A stretch of DNA of 64,000 nucleotides from Batrachochytrium dendrobatidis JAM81 (GCF_000203795.2 NW_006281103.1:1290047-1354046), one strand, 5' to 3'. Counted from the first letter of the stretch, positions 12,001 to 24,099 are shown. Notes: a model not told the origin generated them from the sequence alone. Program-made: numbers and translations.

Positions 12001-13773
12001 AGGCAATGGCTAAATATTCATTGCACTTTTCTATTGGAAACTGGCTACCGATTTTCCAATAGACATTTTCAATTCCTGCTCCAAACACAACGTTCATCGT
12101 ATGATGCATATACAATCAAACTATGATTTTAAACTGAGATCATTTTTTCAGGCCTTGTTTTTCTTCATTTTGCACAATCATACATTATATGATCAAATTT
12201 GAATCTAGACCCATGCATTGCAGTCCAGATATTGGGGTTGACTATTTTCAATCAAATTCATTTTTGCTGTATCTTAATATCAGATACGTTCTAGTTCAAA
12301 AGAACATTTCAGGAATGCAACTGTTGTTTCCATGCCAATCACCACGAGAAATGTCAACCAACTAAAGAGTTAAAGGAACATAATGCTGTCCAGTAAACTG
12401 ACCATCATTTTACGAGGCAGTTTATGTACTTGACTCTTAGTGTTCCATTTTACACGAATACAGTTGTAGCTTACATATACAGCTCTGATATGTTGTGAGT
12501 CTAACTGGATTTAATTATTTAGGAGCTGATAGCTAAAGAAACACATGTGCAAGCTACTGCTCGTATGCAACAACAATCTGATGATGCTGTGCATACTACA
12601 TTGGCAAAACATAACACAGTATCCATGCATATAGCAGAAAGTCAGAGTGATGTTGAGAAACCCCATCAGGATCAAGAAAGATTTGGTACAGTGCGCAAGG
12701 TACTTGACAAACCATATAAACCGACAAATACCACGAGCTTAATTGTAGCACCTAGAGTAAATAATCGCTTGATTCAGATCGTGTTTATCTGTACACAAGC
12801 TTGCTGACATGAATGTTTAAATTGGACTTTTTGTACTAGAGCGCTATTCCTGCATTGGTAGAACATTCATTGAATAAGCCTTTTTCAATAACTTCCAAAC
12901 CACTTTCAGGAGAAACAGCTGGAAAACAGGTTTGTAACTATTGCATGCACTGCGACTTGACATTTTGAAATTATATTCACTCAATTCTGTATTTGATTAT
13001 TTAACGGAATCGCTTGGTAGAAGCTTCCGCTGTCCTACTCAGCTCAAGCTACATTGACTGGACAATTATCGGATTTAGAAGCACCCAAGACACAAGTTTT
13101 GCGACCTCTGCCAACACACCAGCACCACATATCACAAGACCAGCACAAATTACTGCCACAGCAAAAACTGCAGTTGCTAAAGCAACATGGTGCCAAGGCA
13201 GTCCTCAAATCGAATGCACTCAACTCTGTATTGGTTGATGCAAAAAGCGGTATTACCAAAAACCTTATTTTGCCATCATCGTTGATGGGCACAACACATG
13301 CTAGCCAAGTACCACACAAGCCTCAAGTTGGGGCAAGTATTTTATCTGGAAAGGGAGAGAAGGCTGTAGCAGCATCAACCCAAAACCATGTCCATACAAT
13401 TCTTGGTGAAGATGGCGAACTTCCAGAACCACCATCAGACTATTCAGATTCTGATGATGATTCACTTACAGCAGCAACTCCTCGAGGTGGACCCAAGATT
13501 GCTACGTGGGCATCTACTCCATACATTCGTCAAGTGGTTACAAGCCAACAACAGCGTGATCCAGACGATATTTTTGGAACAGTAAAGACCTGTCAACTGG
13601 AGGAGATTTTTGATAGCAAAGAGTCTAAAAAACTAAAGAAGCGGACCAGTTCAGCACACTGGCTTGGTACAGATGCGTTAACCTTTGAAGAAGAAATGGC
13701 GTATAAAAAGGACATGGGATATGTTGATGGAGAAAGTGGAGTAATCGAGCCGTTGCATAGTCACGTAAAATGA
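9091..13773 (+). CDS. SLI15: Inner centromere protein (INCENP/Sli15)
   Basis: Scaffold of the chromosomal passenger complex, which activates and localises Aurora kinase. Five exons: 9091-9224, 9386-11885, 12523-12756, 12840-12929 and 13021-13773, about 1236 residues. The C-terminal IN-box is clear: ATWASTPYIRQ, DDIFG, LEEIF and KKRTSSAHW, the last being the TSS motif plus Trp used in Aurora activation. The short first exon encodes about 44 residues predicted helical (LSFFDETQRKSCKKLKIAL), suiting the survivin/borealin-binding N-terminus; its splice restores an AGT codon in frame. The long middle is Ser/Thr-rich, low in complexity and probably disordered. Intron 2 (637 bases) carries a dispersed element. 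The identity rests on the IN-box; the middle shows no recognisable homology. Confidence 0.87.
11955..12478 (+). repeat. Dispersed inverted-terminal element in INCENP intron 2
   Basis: Blocks GGCAATGGCTAAATATTCAT, ATACGTTCTAGTTCAA and CCATGCCAATCACCACGAGA, and a right terminus GTTCCATTTTACACGAATAC. It takes up most of a 637-base intron. Confidence 0.8.
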
Positions 13774-13974
13774 AGCACGGAATAAGTATCGATACATAAT
13801 AAACAGTCTCATGATAACTATCACCCTATTGGGCAGTATTGTCTTCGGAACTCCTTGATAAACCTTGCAGTCTCCGTGCTTATTTTGCATAAAAACCATA
13901 TCTTGACATCACACCAAATTCCATTACATCCTTGACATTAGTTTAATCTCCGAATCTCCTTTTCTACAAACCAG

Positions 13975-14345
13975 ACATTACGGTATTGGTGATTGGCATG
14001 AAAACAGTTGTATTCCTGGAACATGCAATCTTGTTTTTTCAAACTAAGAGGCAAACGTATGAGTTTTTAGAATACAAGAGTTTGACAACACTATCTGAAT
14101 TGTAATAGATGAATCTGGTGATTGTACCATTGTATGGCTACAAAGAAAAAGGAGATACCATTGGTTTAAAACTATAATTTGTACTATATGATGGATATTG
14201 TATTGAATTGATATCTACTTGAGCCAACCCTAATGAGAGAGCGCAAAAATACTCGACCATTGTTTATTCAAAGCAAAATAAAGGGCTACAAGAGAGTAAT
14301 CCATTATATGTAATATGGCTATAAAGGATATTTACACTTTGAACA
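13975..14345 (-). repeat. Dispersed inverted-terminal element, reverse copy
   Basis: Reads GTGATTGGCATGAAAACAGT at the left, followed by ATGAATCTGGTGATTGTACC and TTTATTCAAAGCAAAATAAA, the reverse of the common order. Lies between INCENP and the dioxygenase gene. Confidence 0.7.
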
Positions 14346-14564
14346 AATCACTCGGACACATGACAGCTAGCAAGTCAGGAGATGTGGAACTTGAGTCGCA
14401 CAGCATATTTTGACGAGTTACTCACAAGGACTCAAACATTTGAATATAAGCAAACGCCTACATGTCATGCGGTCACTCCACACATTTGATAAAACGCTAA
14501 AGTACCCCACAAGCAAATCAAGTGTGGGGTACATAAGCACAAGAATCCCTCAAGAACACTTGAC

Positions 14565-16181
14565 TTGCCAAAAACACAAATCTGCATGAAAATGACTACC
14601 GTTTCTAACCAACAATCATCCAAGGATATGTATGCTGAATTGCCTAAAAAGTGTCCTGCTCTAGTCGCTTCCGAGTCTACCATTACAGACCCTGCATCAC
14701 TCGTATCTTCAGACTCGGACAATGAATCCGTAGAGGCTCTCCAGCAGCTCTCCTGCTTCAAGCCCAAAAACACATCCCAAGCCATTCCCACTTCTGAAAA
14801 AATCACTGCCTCATTGGTGCCAACTGACCTTGACGACCTAGTTGCCATGCTGCACAAGGAACTCGATGGCGAAGGACTCGACAATATGAATGTCGAACGT
14901 GTGAGGGCTATTATGGCCAACTACAAATCTAACCAAGCTGATTGGGAACGATTCGCCATGTTTGATGCGGGCAGGTATACACGCAACCTGGTAGACAGTG
15001 GTAATGGAAAGTTCAATCTGATGATTTTGTGCTGGGGTGCTGGTCAGTCTAGGTAAGTACTAGACTTGCTTCATGTAAACACTAACCCTAGCTAACCTTG
15101 ATTACTGAAACTCGACTCTCGGCATTGTAGTCCTATTCACGATCACTCCAACTCTCATTGTCTGGTAAAAGTACTGGACGGTAACATTGCCGAGACTCAG
15201 TACGACTGGCCAGCAGACTCTCCACATTGTGCCAACTTGCCAACATCCGAATGTGGACTAGCCATCAAAGGGCAGAGTACGTATAGCAAGGACAGCGTAA
15301 CATACATGCATGGTGAGTTGAGATACTATACAGAATGGATGCTTTTCAATCTAGACCGTTTGGTGCTTGTAATTTGCCATTTCAAGTGAACAGAACAGCG
15401 GTGCTTTTTCTTGTGAAATAACTGCAATGGTAGCTGGGATTCATTCTACTCATGCAATCTTGGACTGCAACCATTCTACAGTTTTTACATCACTTGATTG
15501 TAGTGCGTTGGCTGAAACCATCACATGATGGACTCTTGGTGCTTTGCATCGTTTTTTCAGCCGTGTTTGTAAAATAGAATATTTGTATTCATCTTGCAAT
15601 GGCTGGTTAAATCTTTATTGCACTCTCCTATTGGAATTGCTGATCTAGTTCTACAAACTCGTTGTTCCTAATCTCAGATACGTCTGTGTTCAAGAGAACA
15701 AAGATTGTACATATTAGAAATGCAACAGTTTTCATGTTGATCACCACCATAAATACCAGTCAAGAGTTGAAAGGACAATACTGTCCAGCAAACTGACTCG
15801 GTTCACAATTGGCTCCTTTATTTAATATCCCACCTTGTGAATACGACTGCAATGGAAATTGGAAGCAATTCAACCTCTAAATTGTTATTAATGCCAATAT
15901 CATGTTGTATTATTACCATTTGAATAGATAAACTGGGTCTACACAAGGTATCCAACTTGTCTGGTGCAGGAGCTGTTTCTCTACATCTCTACACTCCACC
16001 ATTTGATACCTGCAAGACTTTTTGCGAAAAGACTGGAGTAAGCAGATCATCTGGAAAATGCGTGTTTTATTCATGCAATGGTAAAAAGTCGGCGCATATT
16101 CAAGACATCAAGGATTCTATAGCTGCTAAATCCGGCTCTACTTGTGGTTTATCCTGTGCTTCGTCCACTTCCAGATGCTGA
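14565..16181 (+). CDS. CDO1: Cysteine dioxygenase
   Basis: Non-haem iron enzyme oxidising L-cysteine to cysteine sulfinate, the first step of cysteine catabolism. Exons 14565-15052, 15131-15312 and 15928-16181 join as [14 protein letters not shown] and [15 protein letters not shown]. The upstream block [20 protein letters not shown] is strongly conserved in the family. Iron ligands are visible as the two His of [10 protein letters not shown] and the His of GLHKV. The crosslinking Cys (SHC) and Tyr ([10 protein letters not shown]) are both present, so the enzyme should be active. It has an N-terminal extension of roughly 90 residues compared with animal CDO. The start is uncertain among three nearby ATGs (14565, 14586, 14592). 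Intron 2 (615 bases) contains a dispersed element. Confidence 0.93.
15565..15855 (+). repeat. Dispersed inverted-terminal element in CDO intron 2
   Basis: Begins GTTTGTAAAATAGAATATTT and ends CCACCTTGTGAATACGACTG, with the internal GGCTGGTTAAATCTTTATTG block. It fills about half the intron. Confidence 0.75.
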
Positions 16182-16421
16182 GTTTGATTCAATCTGCAAT
16201 TGGCACAAGCTGTGGTTTGGTAATTTAACAATTTCCATACTGGTTGATATAATAGCTGGATGTGGTTCACATGGCAGCTATACAGCTGGACTTGGTTTAT
16301 ACCACTAAGAGAGAATAAATACGAAGCATATCAAAATGATTCAACTTTCTAGTAAATGAATCTTGAGGTTGGATGAGTTTGAGCTTTTACAAATTCAACA
16401 TTTTACAACCAAATCTGCAAT

Positions 16422-18420
16422 ATGATATCAAGATTGAATGCCGAATGGATTGCTGGCTCCATGTCCATGTCTAGGACAAAGTATGCGAAATGCTCTCCAT
16501 CCGCTTTGTATCGTTCAACTGCCCGTTACAATCAGGCCTTCATTCGCAAGTCAATGCTATCCACCGTCTCGACTGAGTCTGACTCTGCAACTCCCGAAAC
16601 AACCCAAAAACTAATTCAAAAGTTTCCATCCATGCTATACACTACAGTTCCCAAAACAGGTGTGTTTGGATAGCATCATGACTTGAACCATTCAACGTAT
16701 AACAATCATTTAATCCAAACCATGAAATACGTTTGATGTTTAGGACTAACTGTGTCTAGAGTTGGATTTGGAGGCTATCGCATTCGTCCTGAATTCACTC
16801 CTCATAAACAGGCTCTTTTGACTGCATTTCAATCTGGAGTGAATCTAGTTGATACCAGCTCGCATTTCGGTGGTGGTCTTTCTGAACTATTGATTGGTGA
16901 TGCCATTCAAGAAGCGATTGCCTCGAATGAAATTTCTCGTGATGTATGTACTCATTTCATTGAATCCGTTTTAGATGATTTGCTAATGCTTCAGTCATGA
17001 TTATGCATATTAGCAAATTGTTGTTGTTTCCAAAGCTGGATTTGTTCATGGCCATCCAAATCCATTTCCCGATCAAATCTCTACAGGCTCAAACGGCATC
17101 CCACATTGTATATCCCCTGAATTTCTCGAAGCAGAACTCACTGGCTCACTAGATCGTTTGGGTCTTTCCAAGATTGATACGTTTCTGATCAATAGTCCTG
17201 AACGTATGCTGATGTCAACTGACAAAAAAATTACCAAGCAACACTTGTATGATATGATTTATCGCGCAATGGAATATCTCGATAAACAAGTGAAACTTGG
17301 ACGTATTGGTAGCTTTGGTATTGCATCCAACAGTGCCCACAATCCAAGTTCACCTTATCATTTTTCAATAGAAAATATACTCTTGTCAGATTGGGCTACT
17401 CATTTTTCGACAGTGCAGACCCCGTTTAATTTATATGAACGAGATGCAATGGCTGATGGCTTGGAGGGCACGCCGTCACTCTTTCAAGTCTGTCGAGTAA
17501 GTTTTTTATATTTAGTATAAGTTAGCTTTAAACCAATCTTTTGCCAACACTGTGCATTGGGTACTTTTAGGAACGAAAGCTTTTTTTGATGACTCAACGT
17601 CCTTTTTACTCAATCTGTAAAGGATTGGTGCGACTGCTTGTTACTCGCAGCAACATCAGATCAGAAGATGAACCGGCCGTTACTAATGCGCTTTCAAAAC
17701 ACTTTGAAGTAGCAACACATCTGGAACTTGAGCTTGCTGAACACTGTAAGTTTGCTCTTGATATTTATCATAAAATCTGTATGAACGAGTTTTAATTAAA
17801 ACATACGATTACTAGTGGGCGTGACTCAAGAAGAAACCGAGCTGTTGTCTAAATTTGTGTGGGCACAGGCCATGGCAGAAAACCTGGCCACTCTTACCGA
17901 TAACGAATTTGCTGCAGAGAGATATTTTTCTACAGAAGTTCAGCCTGCACTTGAAAAAAGTCTTGATGCGCTTGCTGTATATACAGAGGCTCATGCTACC
18001 AGTCAAGGACAAGATATTCTTGGAAAATGGGCACAATCCTATAGCAATGTAAGTTTACCTTGATTTGATGCAAATGGCACGACACTGCTAAATGCAATGA
18101 GATTTTGATTGTAGGCGATCCAGCAAGTGATGAAGACAGTGCTTACCATGACTCGCATACGTGCCTTTCAAGCCAATATCGAGTTAAATGACTTGCTTTA
18201 CACTCTAGCACCTAAAGCACTTGAAAAGAATGATGTTTTAGCAACCAACATGCTACGCATCAATGTATCTGCGTTGTCCTATCTTGCTCCAGCGTCATCA
18301 ATGATTGTTGGAATGAGATTGCCAGAATATGTGACGAGTGTGGTTGATGCAGCCAAAAGGGAAATTATTGATGAGGATTCACTTGAGAGTATTTTTGACA
18401 ATCCAGCCATGCAACAATGA
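16422..18420 (+). CDS. Aldo/keto reductase-like protein with long C-terminal extension
   Basis: Six exons (16422-16659, 16744-16943, 17014-17496, 17571-17745, 17816-18048, 18115-18420) joining cleanly to 544 residues. The AKR barrel starts after an 80-residue Ser/Arg-rich leader that could target mitochondria. Motifs: VSRVGFGGYRI, NLVDTSSHFGGGLSELLIG, IVVVSKAGFVHG, LDRLGLSKIDTFLINSPE and GRIGSFGIASNS. The catalytic Asp (VDTS) and Lys (SKAG) are present, but the usual Tyr of the D-T-x-x-x-Y motif reads Phe here. About 220 extra helical residues follow the barrel; I do not recognise them. The best label is a divergent fungal AKR whose oxidoreductase activity is uncertain. Confidence 0.8.
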
Positions 18421-18570
18421 TCGATTATAAAACAAACTTTGAATGAGATTTGTCGAGTATTTACAAGATAATAAATGCAGTTCACTCGACTCGTTTCTAA
18501 TCAACGACTTGTTCATTACACATCAAGAACACGCAGTTGAAACGAGAAGTGTTTGGCGTGAAGACACAAG

Positions 18571-20479
18571 ATGTTTATTGGAAACTTTTGTTATAGACGC
18601 TTTGGGACTCGTAGCATCAGCCATACTATTGAAACAATGGACGGTCTGAATTATAACAACACATTGACATCAAGACTGAGAGTCGATCCACACACTCCTG
18701 GCACTCCGTTTCAGTCTCCATCCGTGCCTACACAACTATCGCATGTTCCTCGACAAGTGCCAGGAGCTCATTTCTCCTATGTGATGCCCACTCCACCACA
18801 GAGTACTGTTCAGCTCATTTCATTCAATCATCAAGCATCTGTATCAACTTTGGGCATTGATCTCTATCCCAACCCTGCTGTTTCACCCAATCAGCGTTTG
18901 GTTGATATTCTCAGTGGTGCATCCATTCCTAACGGTACTCATCCCTGGTCTCTCTCATACGGTGGTCATCAGTTTGGATCATGGGCAGGTCAACTAGGGG
19001 ATGGTCGAGCCATTAGTCTAGGTCAAGTTCAGCATCCAATAACTCGAGCATTCACTGAGATTCAACTTAAAGGAGCTGGTATGACTCCATACTCACGATT
19101 CGCAGACGGTTATGCTGTACTAAGATCATCCATTCGTGAGTATCTTTGTGCTGAAGCCATGCATGCTCTAGGTGTTCCCACTTCAAGATCCTTGTCAATC
19201 GTTGCTATCCCATCACGAAAGGTCACAAGGGAAAATGGTGATGAAATGGGTGCAGTGGTATGTCGACTTGCTCCTAGTTGGATCAGATTTGGTAGTTTCG
19301 AGTTATTGTATTCAAGAAGCGAGTTTGATCTCATGAAAGAACTGGCCGACTATGTAATCGATACACACTGTACTGATTTAAATACAGTTGTACAAGATGA
19401 AATTACTGTCGAAAGTTTACAAACCAACAAGTATATTCAATGGTTTAAACAAGTCGTGAAAAATACCGCCGAGATGATTGCTCACTGGCAATCTGTCGGT
19501 AAGTTCATGACATTCTATAATCATTGTTCTATTCTAGCCTTATTCATCCTTTTTTTCATTAGGGTTTTGTCATGGTGTGATGAATACAGACAATTTTTCA
19601 ATTTTGGGTATCACGATAGATTACGGCCCATTTCAGTTTATGGATGTGTATGACCCAACATATGTCTGCAATCATTCAGATGAGACTGGACGTTACGCAT
19701 TCTGTGAACAACCACGTATAGCCTTGTGGAATTTAGCTCGTCTAGCATCCGTCCTTGATCCATTGATTCTACCACCCACTTGTAATGATCACATCAACAA
19801 CTCAGAAACCGAATCTCGTGCAAAACAATCCGTAACAACTGTGCTCATTGATGCCGTACGAGAATTCATTCCTTGTTTTGATACAACATTTAGTCTGTTG
19901 ATGTCGCGCAAGTTTGGTTTGTTGACTACTGCCAATCACGACCTAGACACTCTCTACCAACCCATTCTACGACTCATGCATGATTCCAAAGTAGACTACA
20001 CACACTTTTTTAGAATAGTAAGCGAAATGGATCTTTTTGATCGTACCAATGAAACCATGGATAAAGTACTAGACCGATTGTATAACATCTCCACATTAAG
20101 CAAAAGTGAATGGCATGCAAATCCAACATCAACTCAATCCAACGATATGTCTAAATCAATAGTACAACGGTTTAATGATTGGGTTCAAGTGTATCGCACT
20201 CGTATGTTATGTGATTATTCATCTGAGGATGCCTTGTTTGCTGATACGGAACAAAGACGGTTGCGGATGTTAATGGCAAATCCAAAGTATACATTACGAA
20301 ATCATCTTGTTGCTAAAGTCATTCAGGAAATGGAACATGATGTCACAAGCGATGCTGTGGATCGGTACTTGAACGTACTCATGCGACCATTTGATCAAGG
20401 CAGTGACAAGGAGCAAGCAGAGTTTGGTGGTACAGTTCCCGATAACATGAGGGGATTAAAATGCAGTTGCTCCTCTTGA
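18571..20479 (+). CDS. FMP40: SelO-family protein adenylyltransferase (Cys form)
   Basis: Mitochondrial pseudokinase-fold enzyme that transfers AMP from ATP to protein side chains (AMPylation), linked to redox homeostasis. Two exons, 18571-19498 and 19563-20479, 614 residues, near the usual length. Motifs in order: YGGHQFGSWAGQLGDGRAIS, EIQLKGAGMTPYSRFADGYA, SSIREYLCAEAMHALGVPT and, across the splice, VGFCHGVMNTDNFSILG then IDYGPFQFMD, which holds the catalytic metal-binding residues. The N-terminus has Arg residues and no acids (MFIGNFCYRRFGTRSISH), compatible with a mitochondrial presequence. The protein ends KCSCSS, so Cys (TGC) stands where animal SelO carries selenocysteine near the C-terminus. 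Confidence 0.93.
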
Positions 20480-20589
20480 TTAAACAATTGAATAAAAACT
20501 AAATGAAATGAAATTCATTTAAAATGTTGGGAAACTAGATTTAAAAGCAAATCAGCTCTATAAAAAATGAATATATAAACAAAGAAATC

Positions 20590-23500
20590 TCAAAAATGAG
20601 ACTGGAACCAACACATAGATAATATGTCCATATTCTTGATGGTTGTGTAAGAATTCATGGGATGGGTATCGAACGCATACGGAGCAACATGACACGTCTT
20701 GCCACTTGATTCAATTCCACGAACCAAATCCGATTCGTCATGATTGTCAACAATCATAACTCGGTGGTGAGGATCGTCAGGCATGGATCTGAAATGCTTT
20801 GCAACACCATCCATGCCACCATCGACATTGGCCATAACCCGAGGAGCAATCGCTAGTGCAAGTTTAAACACGGTTGGAAAGTGGCAGATTGATAGCACAG
20901 CTACATGTCCACCACGGCCCACACCTTGAACAAATACACGATCCATATCAATTAAACCAGAGTATTCGCCACAAAACTTTTTCATCTTGACCGAGTCCCA
21001 TATGCAGGAAAGTGTAGCAGAATCAAAAGACTTGAGCGCAGGCTGTGAGGAAGAAATAAAGGAACTAGGCGTCATGCTAGTACTAGACGAACATCCGTAT
21101 GCATATTCAGGTAGATCAAATAAATCATATGGATCGACAGGTTCTGCTGGTTTTGCTTTGGCGCTATCAAGCTCCTTGTTGAATAGAGCCTGATTGCATC
21201 CAACGGATAGATACAACAAAGCTTCAATATGATCGCCAACAAAACTAACGCTGCAGCCGCCAGTGTCATGAATATAAACAGAATCCACAATCACAAGTGC
21301 AAACCCAAACTTGAGTGCCATAAATACACCTTGCAACTTGGGATATTGAAACTCGTTCAAAACAGTTTGTTCAGAAAGTGCATCGTGTATTAACACAATA
21401 GTGGGATAAGTCATGCCATCGCAGTAATGAAGCGGCTTGCAGATCATACCGTGAACTTTGGTGCCATTCGATGAAACAAATGAAAAAATCTCTGGAACAG
21501 GAAGACGCTCATAAACAAGAGACTGGCGCCGAGAAGATTCACGGATGGATTCAGAAGACTCGTTACCATTTGTGGTAGATAGCGGTGGAAGTACTTGGGT
21601 AATAAATTTGGTAGTAGGCAAGATGTGTTTGTCAAGTAACTCCATATACGCATCCATTGAAGCCGTGGCACTGGTATCGGCAAAAAGAAGCAATGTGGTA
21701 CGAATAAGCTGGGTTTTGTCTGGAACGGTACCCAGGCTTTTTCTCACACAAGCATTCCAAAACTTATGCCGATGTTTTAAATCGTAATACATTTCAGGAC
21801 TAGATGCTACAGATGAATTGGATTGCACACATGTTCCAGATGCCTTGCGATGTCGGATCTTTTGGGGGTGCATTGGAGATGGTGGGAGAGTCAAGACGGG
21901 AATTTTTCGAGAAATTCCACTTGAATCCGCATCAGAACGAATGGTGTTTTCGGAATATACAATATCAAACACCATGGTTTGTGGAGGATCGAGGATGCTA
22001 GAAAACACGGTCACAAAGCGAGAACAAGAGTTGCTCATGGTTACACTGTGGGATTTACCTAGATCCGTCAAGCGTCGGATGTTGTGTTGAATATGAGCTA
22101 CGGTAAGTCGAGAAGATGGTCGTGAAAAACATGTTGGAGACTGCATGAGAGAAAAGTCAGACTGAGTATCGTGTGTGGTTAAAAATGATGATACTAGCAG
22201 AATAGCGTCGTGATGGAAACTGGAAACATATAAATGACGCTCCAAAAGTGTATCCTTGGTTCCCATAAAATAAACCAATTTATGAGCCGCATCAGCCCAT
22301 ATTTGAGAATGTAAAACATTCCAATCACCAGTAGTAATTTGGCGGGTTTTGGAAGCAACATTTGAAACTACTGGCAATGCATGCAAAATGGATGGTGAAT
22401 TGGGTGTTGGTAGACCATCAGCAGTCGGCTGTGATTCAGAGTCACTATTGAAAGCCAAGGTATTACTTAGAGTGCATGTAACCAGATACAAATGATTGAA
22501 TCCAGATCGTTTACTTGTCCAGATAAACTCGACAAGATCTGAAGGCGACTGTTTTTTAGATTTTAATCCGGAACGTGCATCAAATGCAGGAACAAAACAG
22601 AATGCATCACTGATGGTAATATGGCCAGAAACACACTCTTCTTCAAGCAATAGTTGAATGGTGTCATGTACTGGTTTTTTGACGTTGCTATGTTCTACAA
22701 ACAATGATTCAGATATGCGAATAATAGCAGTACGTTTTCGAGATTGGTCCAAAAGCTGAGCCCAAATTCCAGCATCATCAGGAAGCCAGCCAGCACGTAC
22801 AATATACTTGCACCAGGGAAACAACAGTCGAATGCGATGCGTGGAGGGAAGGCAGTAATGAGTTGGAGGACTCTGTTCATCTGAATCAAATTCAACCAAA
22901 TGTAAATCCTCACTTGAATTAGAATCGAATAGATCAGAAGAATGCGGATCCAGCCATGAGTTACGGGTGTCGACGGCATCCGAATCCCGAGTTTGTTGCT
23001 TGTTGAATTGTATGTACAAAATTTGATGTTTAAACAGTTTTTTGTCACCATGTGAAATTAACGACGAATGTGGTTTTTCCCAATAGGCAATAGATCTGTC
23101 TAGTCTATCTTGGTAGATATGGTGACTACAACCGTTTGAAATGTCTGGATCGGTGTTGAAAGTGAGTTGTCTAGCACCATTATCACACACCGAGTTGGTA
23201 GCCCATAAATTTCCATCGAGCGTAAAAGGTGTCCATAATGATGCATGCTGTTGTGAAGAAGTGGATGTGAAGGATACGGCAGAATTGCTATTGGTGCGGC
23301 ATGGTAACACGTGAGGTTTCGGATGGACTGAGCTGGGACCCATTGCATAACTTGTTCTGTTTGATGAATATGTATAAGCCATGCTAGAAGGACTCCTTTG
23401 AGCAAGACAGGGTACTGCCGACTCTATAGGTACCCAAGCCGTTGCTTCTTGTACATGTGATGTCATCTTGGGAAATGCATTGATATCAACACTATTGGTG

Positions 23501-24099
23501 CGAGAGTTTGAAGTGCAGTTGTCTGTTTGACCATATGAGGAGCATGTATCTCCTATACTGGAAAGTGGAGAGGTGACTACAGTATCTCTGGGAGTCAAAG
23601 GACAAGTATCAGATAACACACACGAGTTGGATTGAGAGCAAGGCGTTGTAATGGACGCAGTTGTGGCAGTGCTTAGGGATGCTTGATATGACTTTTGCTC
23701 ATTGCTCAAGTGCCCAAGACTGACTGAACAAAGAGTGGATGGACGTCGAGTTTGGTTAGACACTCCGTGATAGAGTGAATGGGTATCCGATGCTAATGAG
23801 GTGACACTTGCTCGTGCATGGTCAGAATAAAGAGTACTTGAGCTAGAAACACTACCGTATTGGGGCATTGATTCTTCCAAAATGGGAGCTTGAAGTAACA
23901 GCTTCGAGTCGCTTTCAAAAACTAAGTCAGTTGGAATCATTGGAGTGGGAATAGCGCTGACGGTAGAATAATAGTTGTGTACTCGTTGCTGAACAGTAGT
24001 CCATGAAGAAGTTGTTTGATTCTCCTTACTAGGAAGCGTGAATACAATATCTTTCAAGGACATGCAGCTGGAGCATCCGCATGTATCCGTAAGCATCAT
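20590..24099 (-). CDS. DPP8/9-like S9 family protein lacking the nucleophile serine
   Basis: Single exon, 1169 residues. The middle is a DPP8/9-type beta-propeller: KYIVRAGWLPDDAGIWAQLL, FIWTSKRSGFNHLYLVTC, GDWNVL, KLVYFMGTKDTLLERHLYVS and LPVPEIFSFVSSNGTKVHGM. A C-terminal alpha/beta hydrolase region follows (TYPTIVLIHDALSE, FGFALVIVDS, FVQGVGRGGHVAVLSICHFP). Active family members have G-W-S-Y-G-G at the nucleophile elbow; here it reads G-V-G-R-G-G. Candidate Asp (VDNHDESD) and His (FDTHPMN) positions remain. The roughly 330-residue N-terminus is Ser/Thr-rich and probably disordered. Predicted to be a catalytically dead binding protein or regulator. The reading frame is intact, so this is not a decayed pseudogene. 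Confidence 0.8.
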   Translation of the reverse strand: MMLTDTCGCSSCMSLKDIVFTLPSKENQTTSSWTTVQQRVHNYYSTVSAIPTPMIPTDLVFESDSKLLLQAPILEESMPQYGSVSSSSTLYSDHARASVTSLASDTHSLYHGVSNQTRRPSTLCSVSLGHLSNEQKSYQASLSTATTASITTPCSQSNSCVLSDTCPLTPRDTVVTSPLSSIGDTCSSYGQTDNCTSNSRTNSVDINAFPKMTSHVQEATAWVPIESAVPCLAQRSPSSMAYTYSSNRTSYAMGPSSVHPKPHVLPCRTNSNSAVSFTSTSSQQHASLWTPFTLDGNLWATNSVCDNGARQLTFNTDPDISNGCSHHIYQDRLDRSIAYWEKPHSSLISHGDKKLFKHQILYIQFNKQQTRDSDAVDTRNSWLDPHSSDLFDSNSSEDLHLVEFDSDEQSPPTHYCLPSTHRIRLLFPWCKYIVRAGWLPDDAGIWAQLLDQSRKRTAIIRISESLFVEHSNVKKPVHDTIQLLLEEECVSGHITISDAFCFVPAFDARSGLKSKKQSPSDLVEFIWTSKRSGFNHLYLVTCTLSNTLAFNSDSESQPTADGLPTPNSPSILHALPVVSNVASKTRQITTGDWNVLHSQIWADAAHKLVYFMGTKDTLLERHLYVSSFHHDAILLVSSFLTTHDTQSDFSLMQSPTCFSRPSSRLTVAHIQHNIRRLTDLGKSHSVTMSNSCSRFVTVFSSILDPPQTMVFDIVYSENTIRSDADSSGISRKIPVLTLPPSPMHPQKIRHRKASGTCVQSNSSVASSPEMYYDLKHRHKFWNACVRKSLGTVPDKTQLIRTTLLLFADTSATASMDAYMELLDKHILPTTKFITQVLPPLSTTNGNESSESIRESSRRQSLVYERLPVPEIFSFVSSNGTKVHGMICKPLHYCDGMTYPTIVLIHDALSEQTVLNEFQYPKLQGVFMALKFGFALVIVDSVYIHDTGGCSVSFVGDHIEALLYLSVGCNQALFNKELDSAKAKPAEPVDPYDLFDLPEYAYGCSSSTSMTPSSFISSSQPALKSFDSATLSCIWDSVKMKKFCGEYSGLIDMDRVFVQGVGRGGHVAVLSICHFPTVFKLALAIAPRVMANVDGGMDGVAKHFRSMPDDPHHRVMIVDNHDESDLVRGIESSGKTCHVAPYAFDTHPMNSYTTIKNMDILSMCWFQSHF

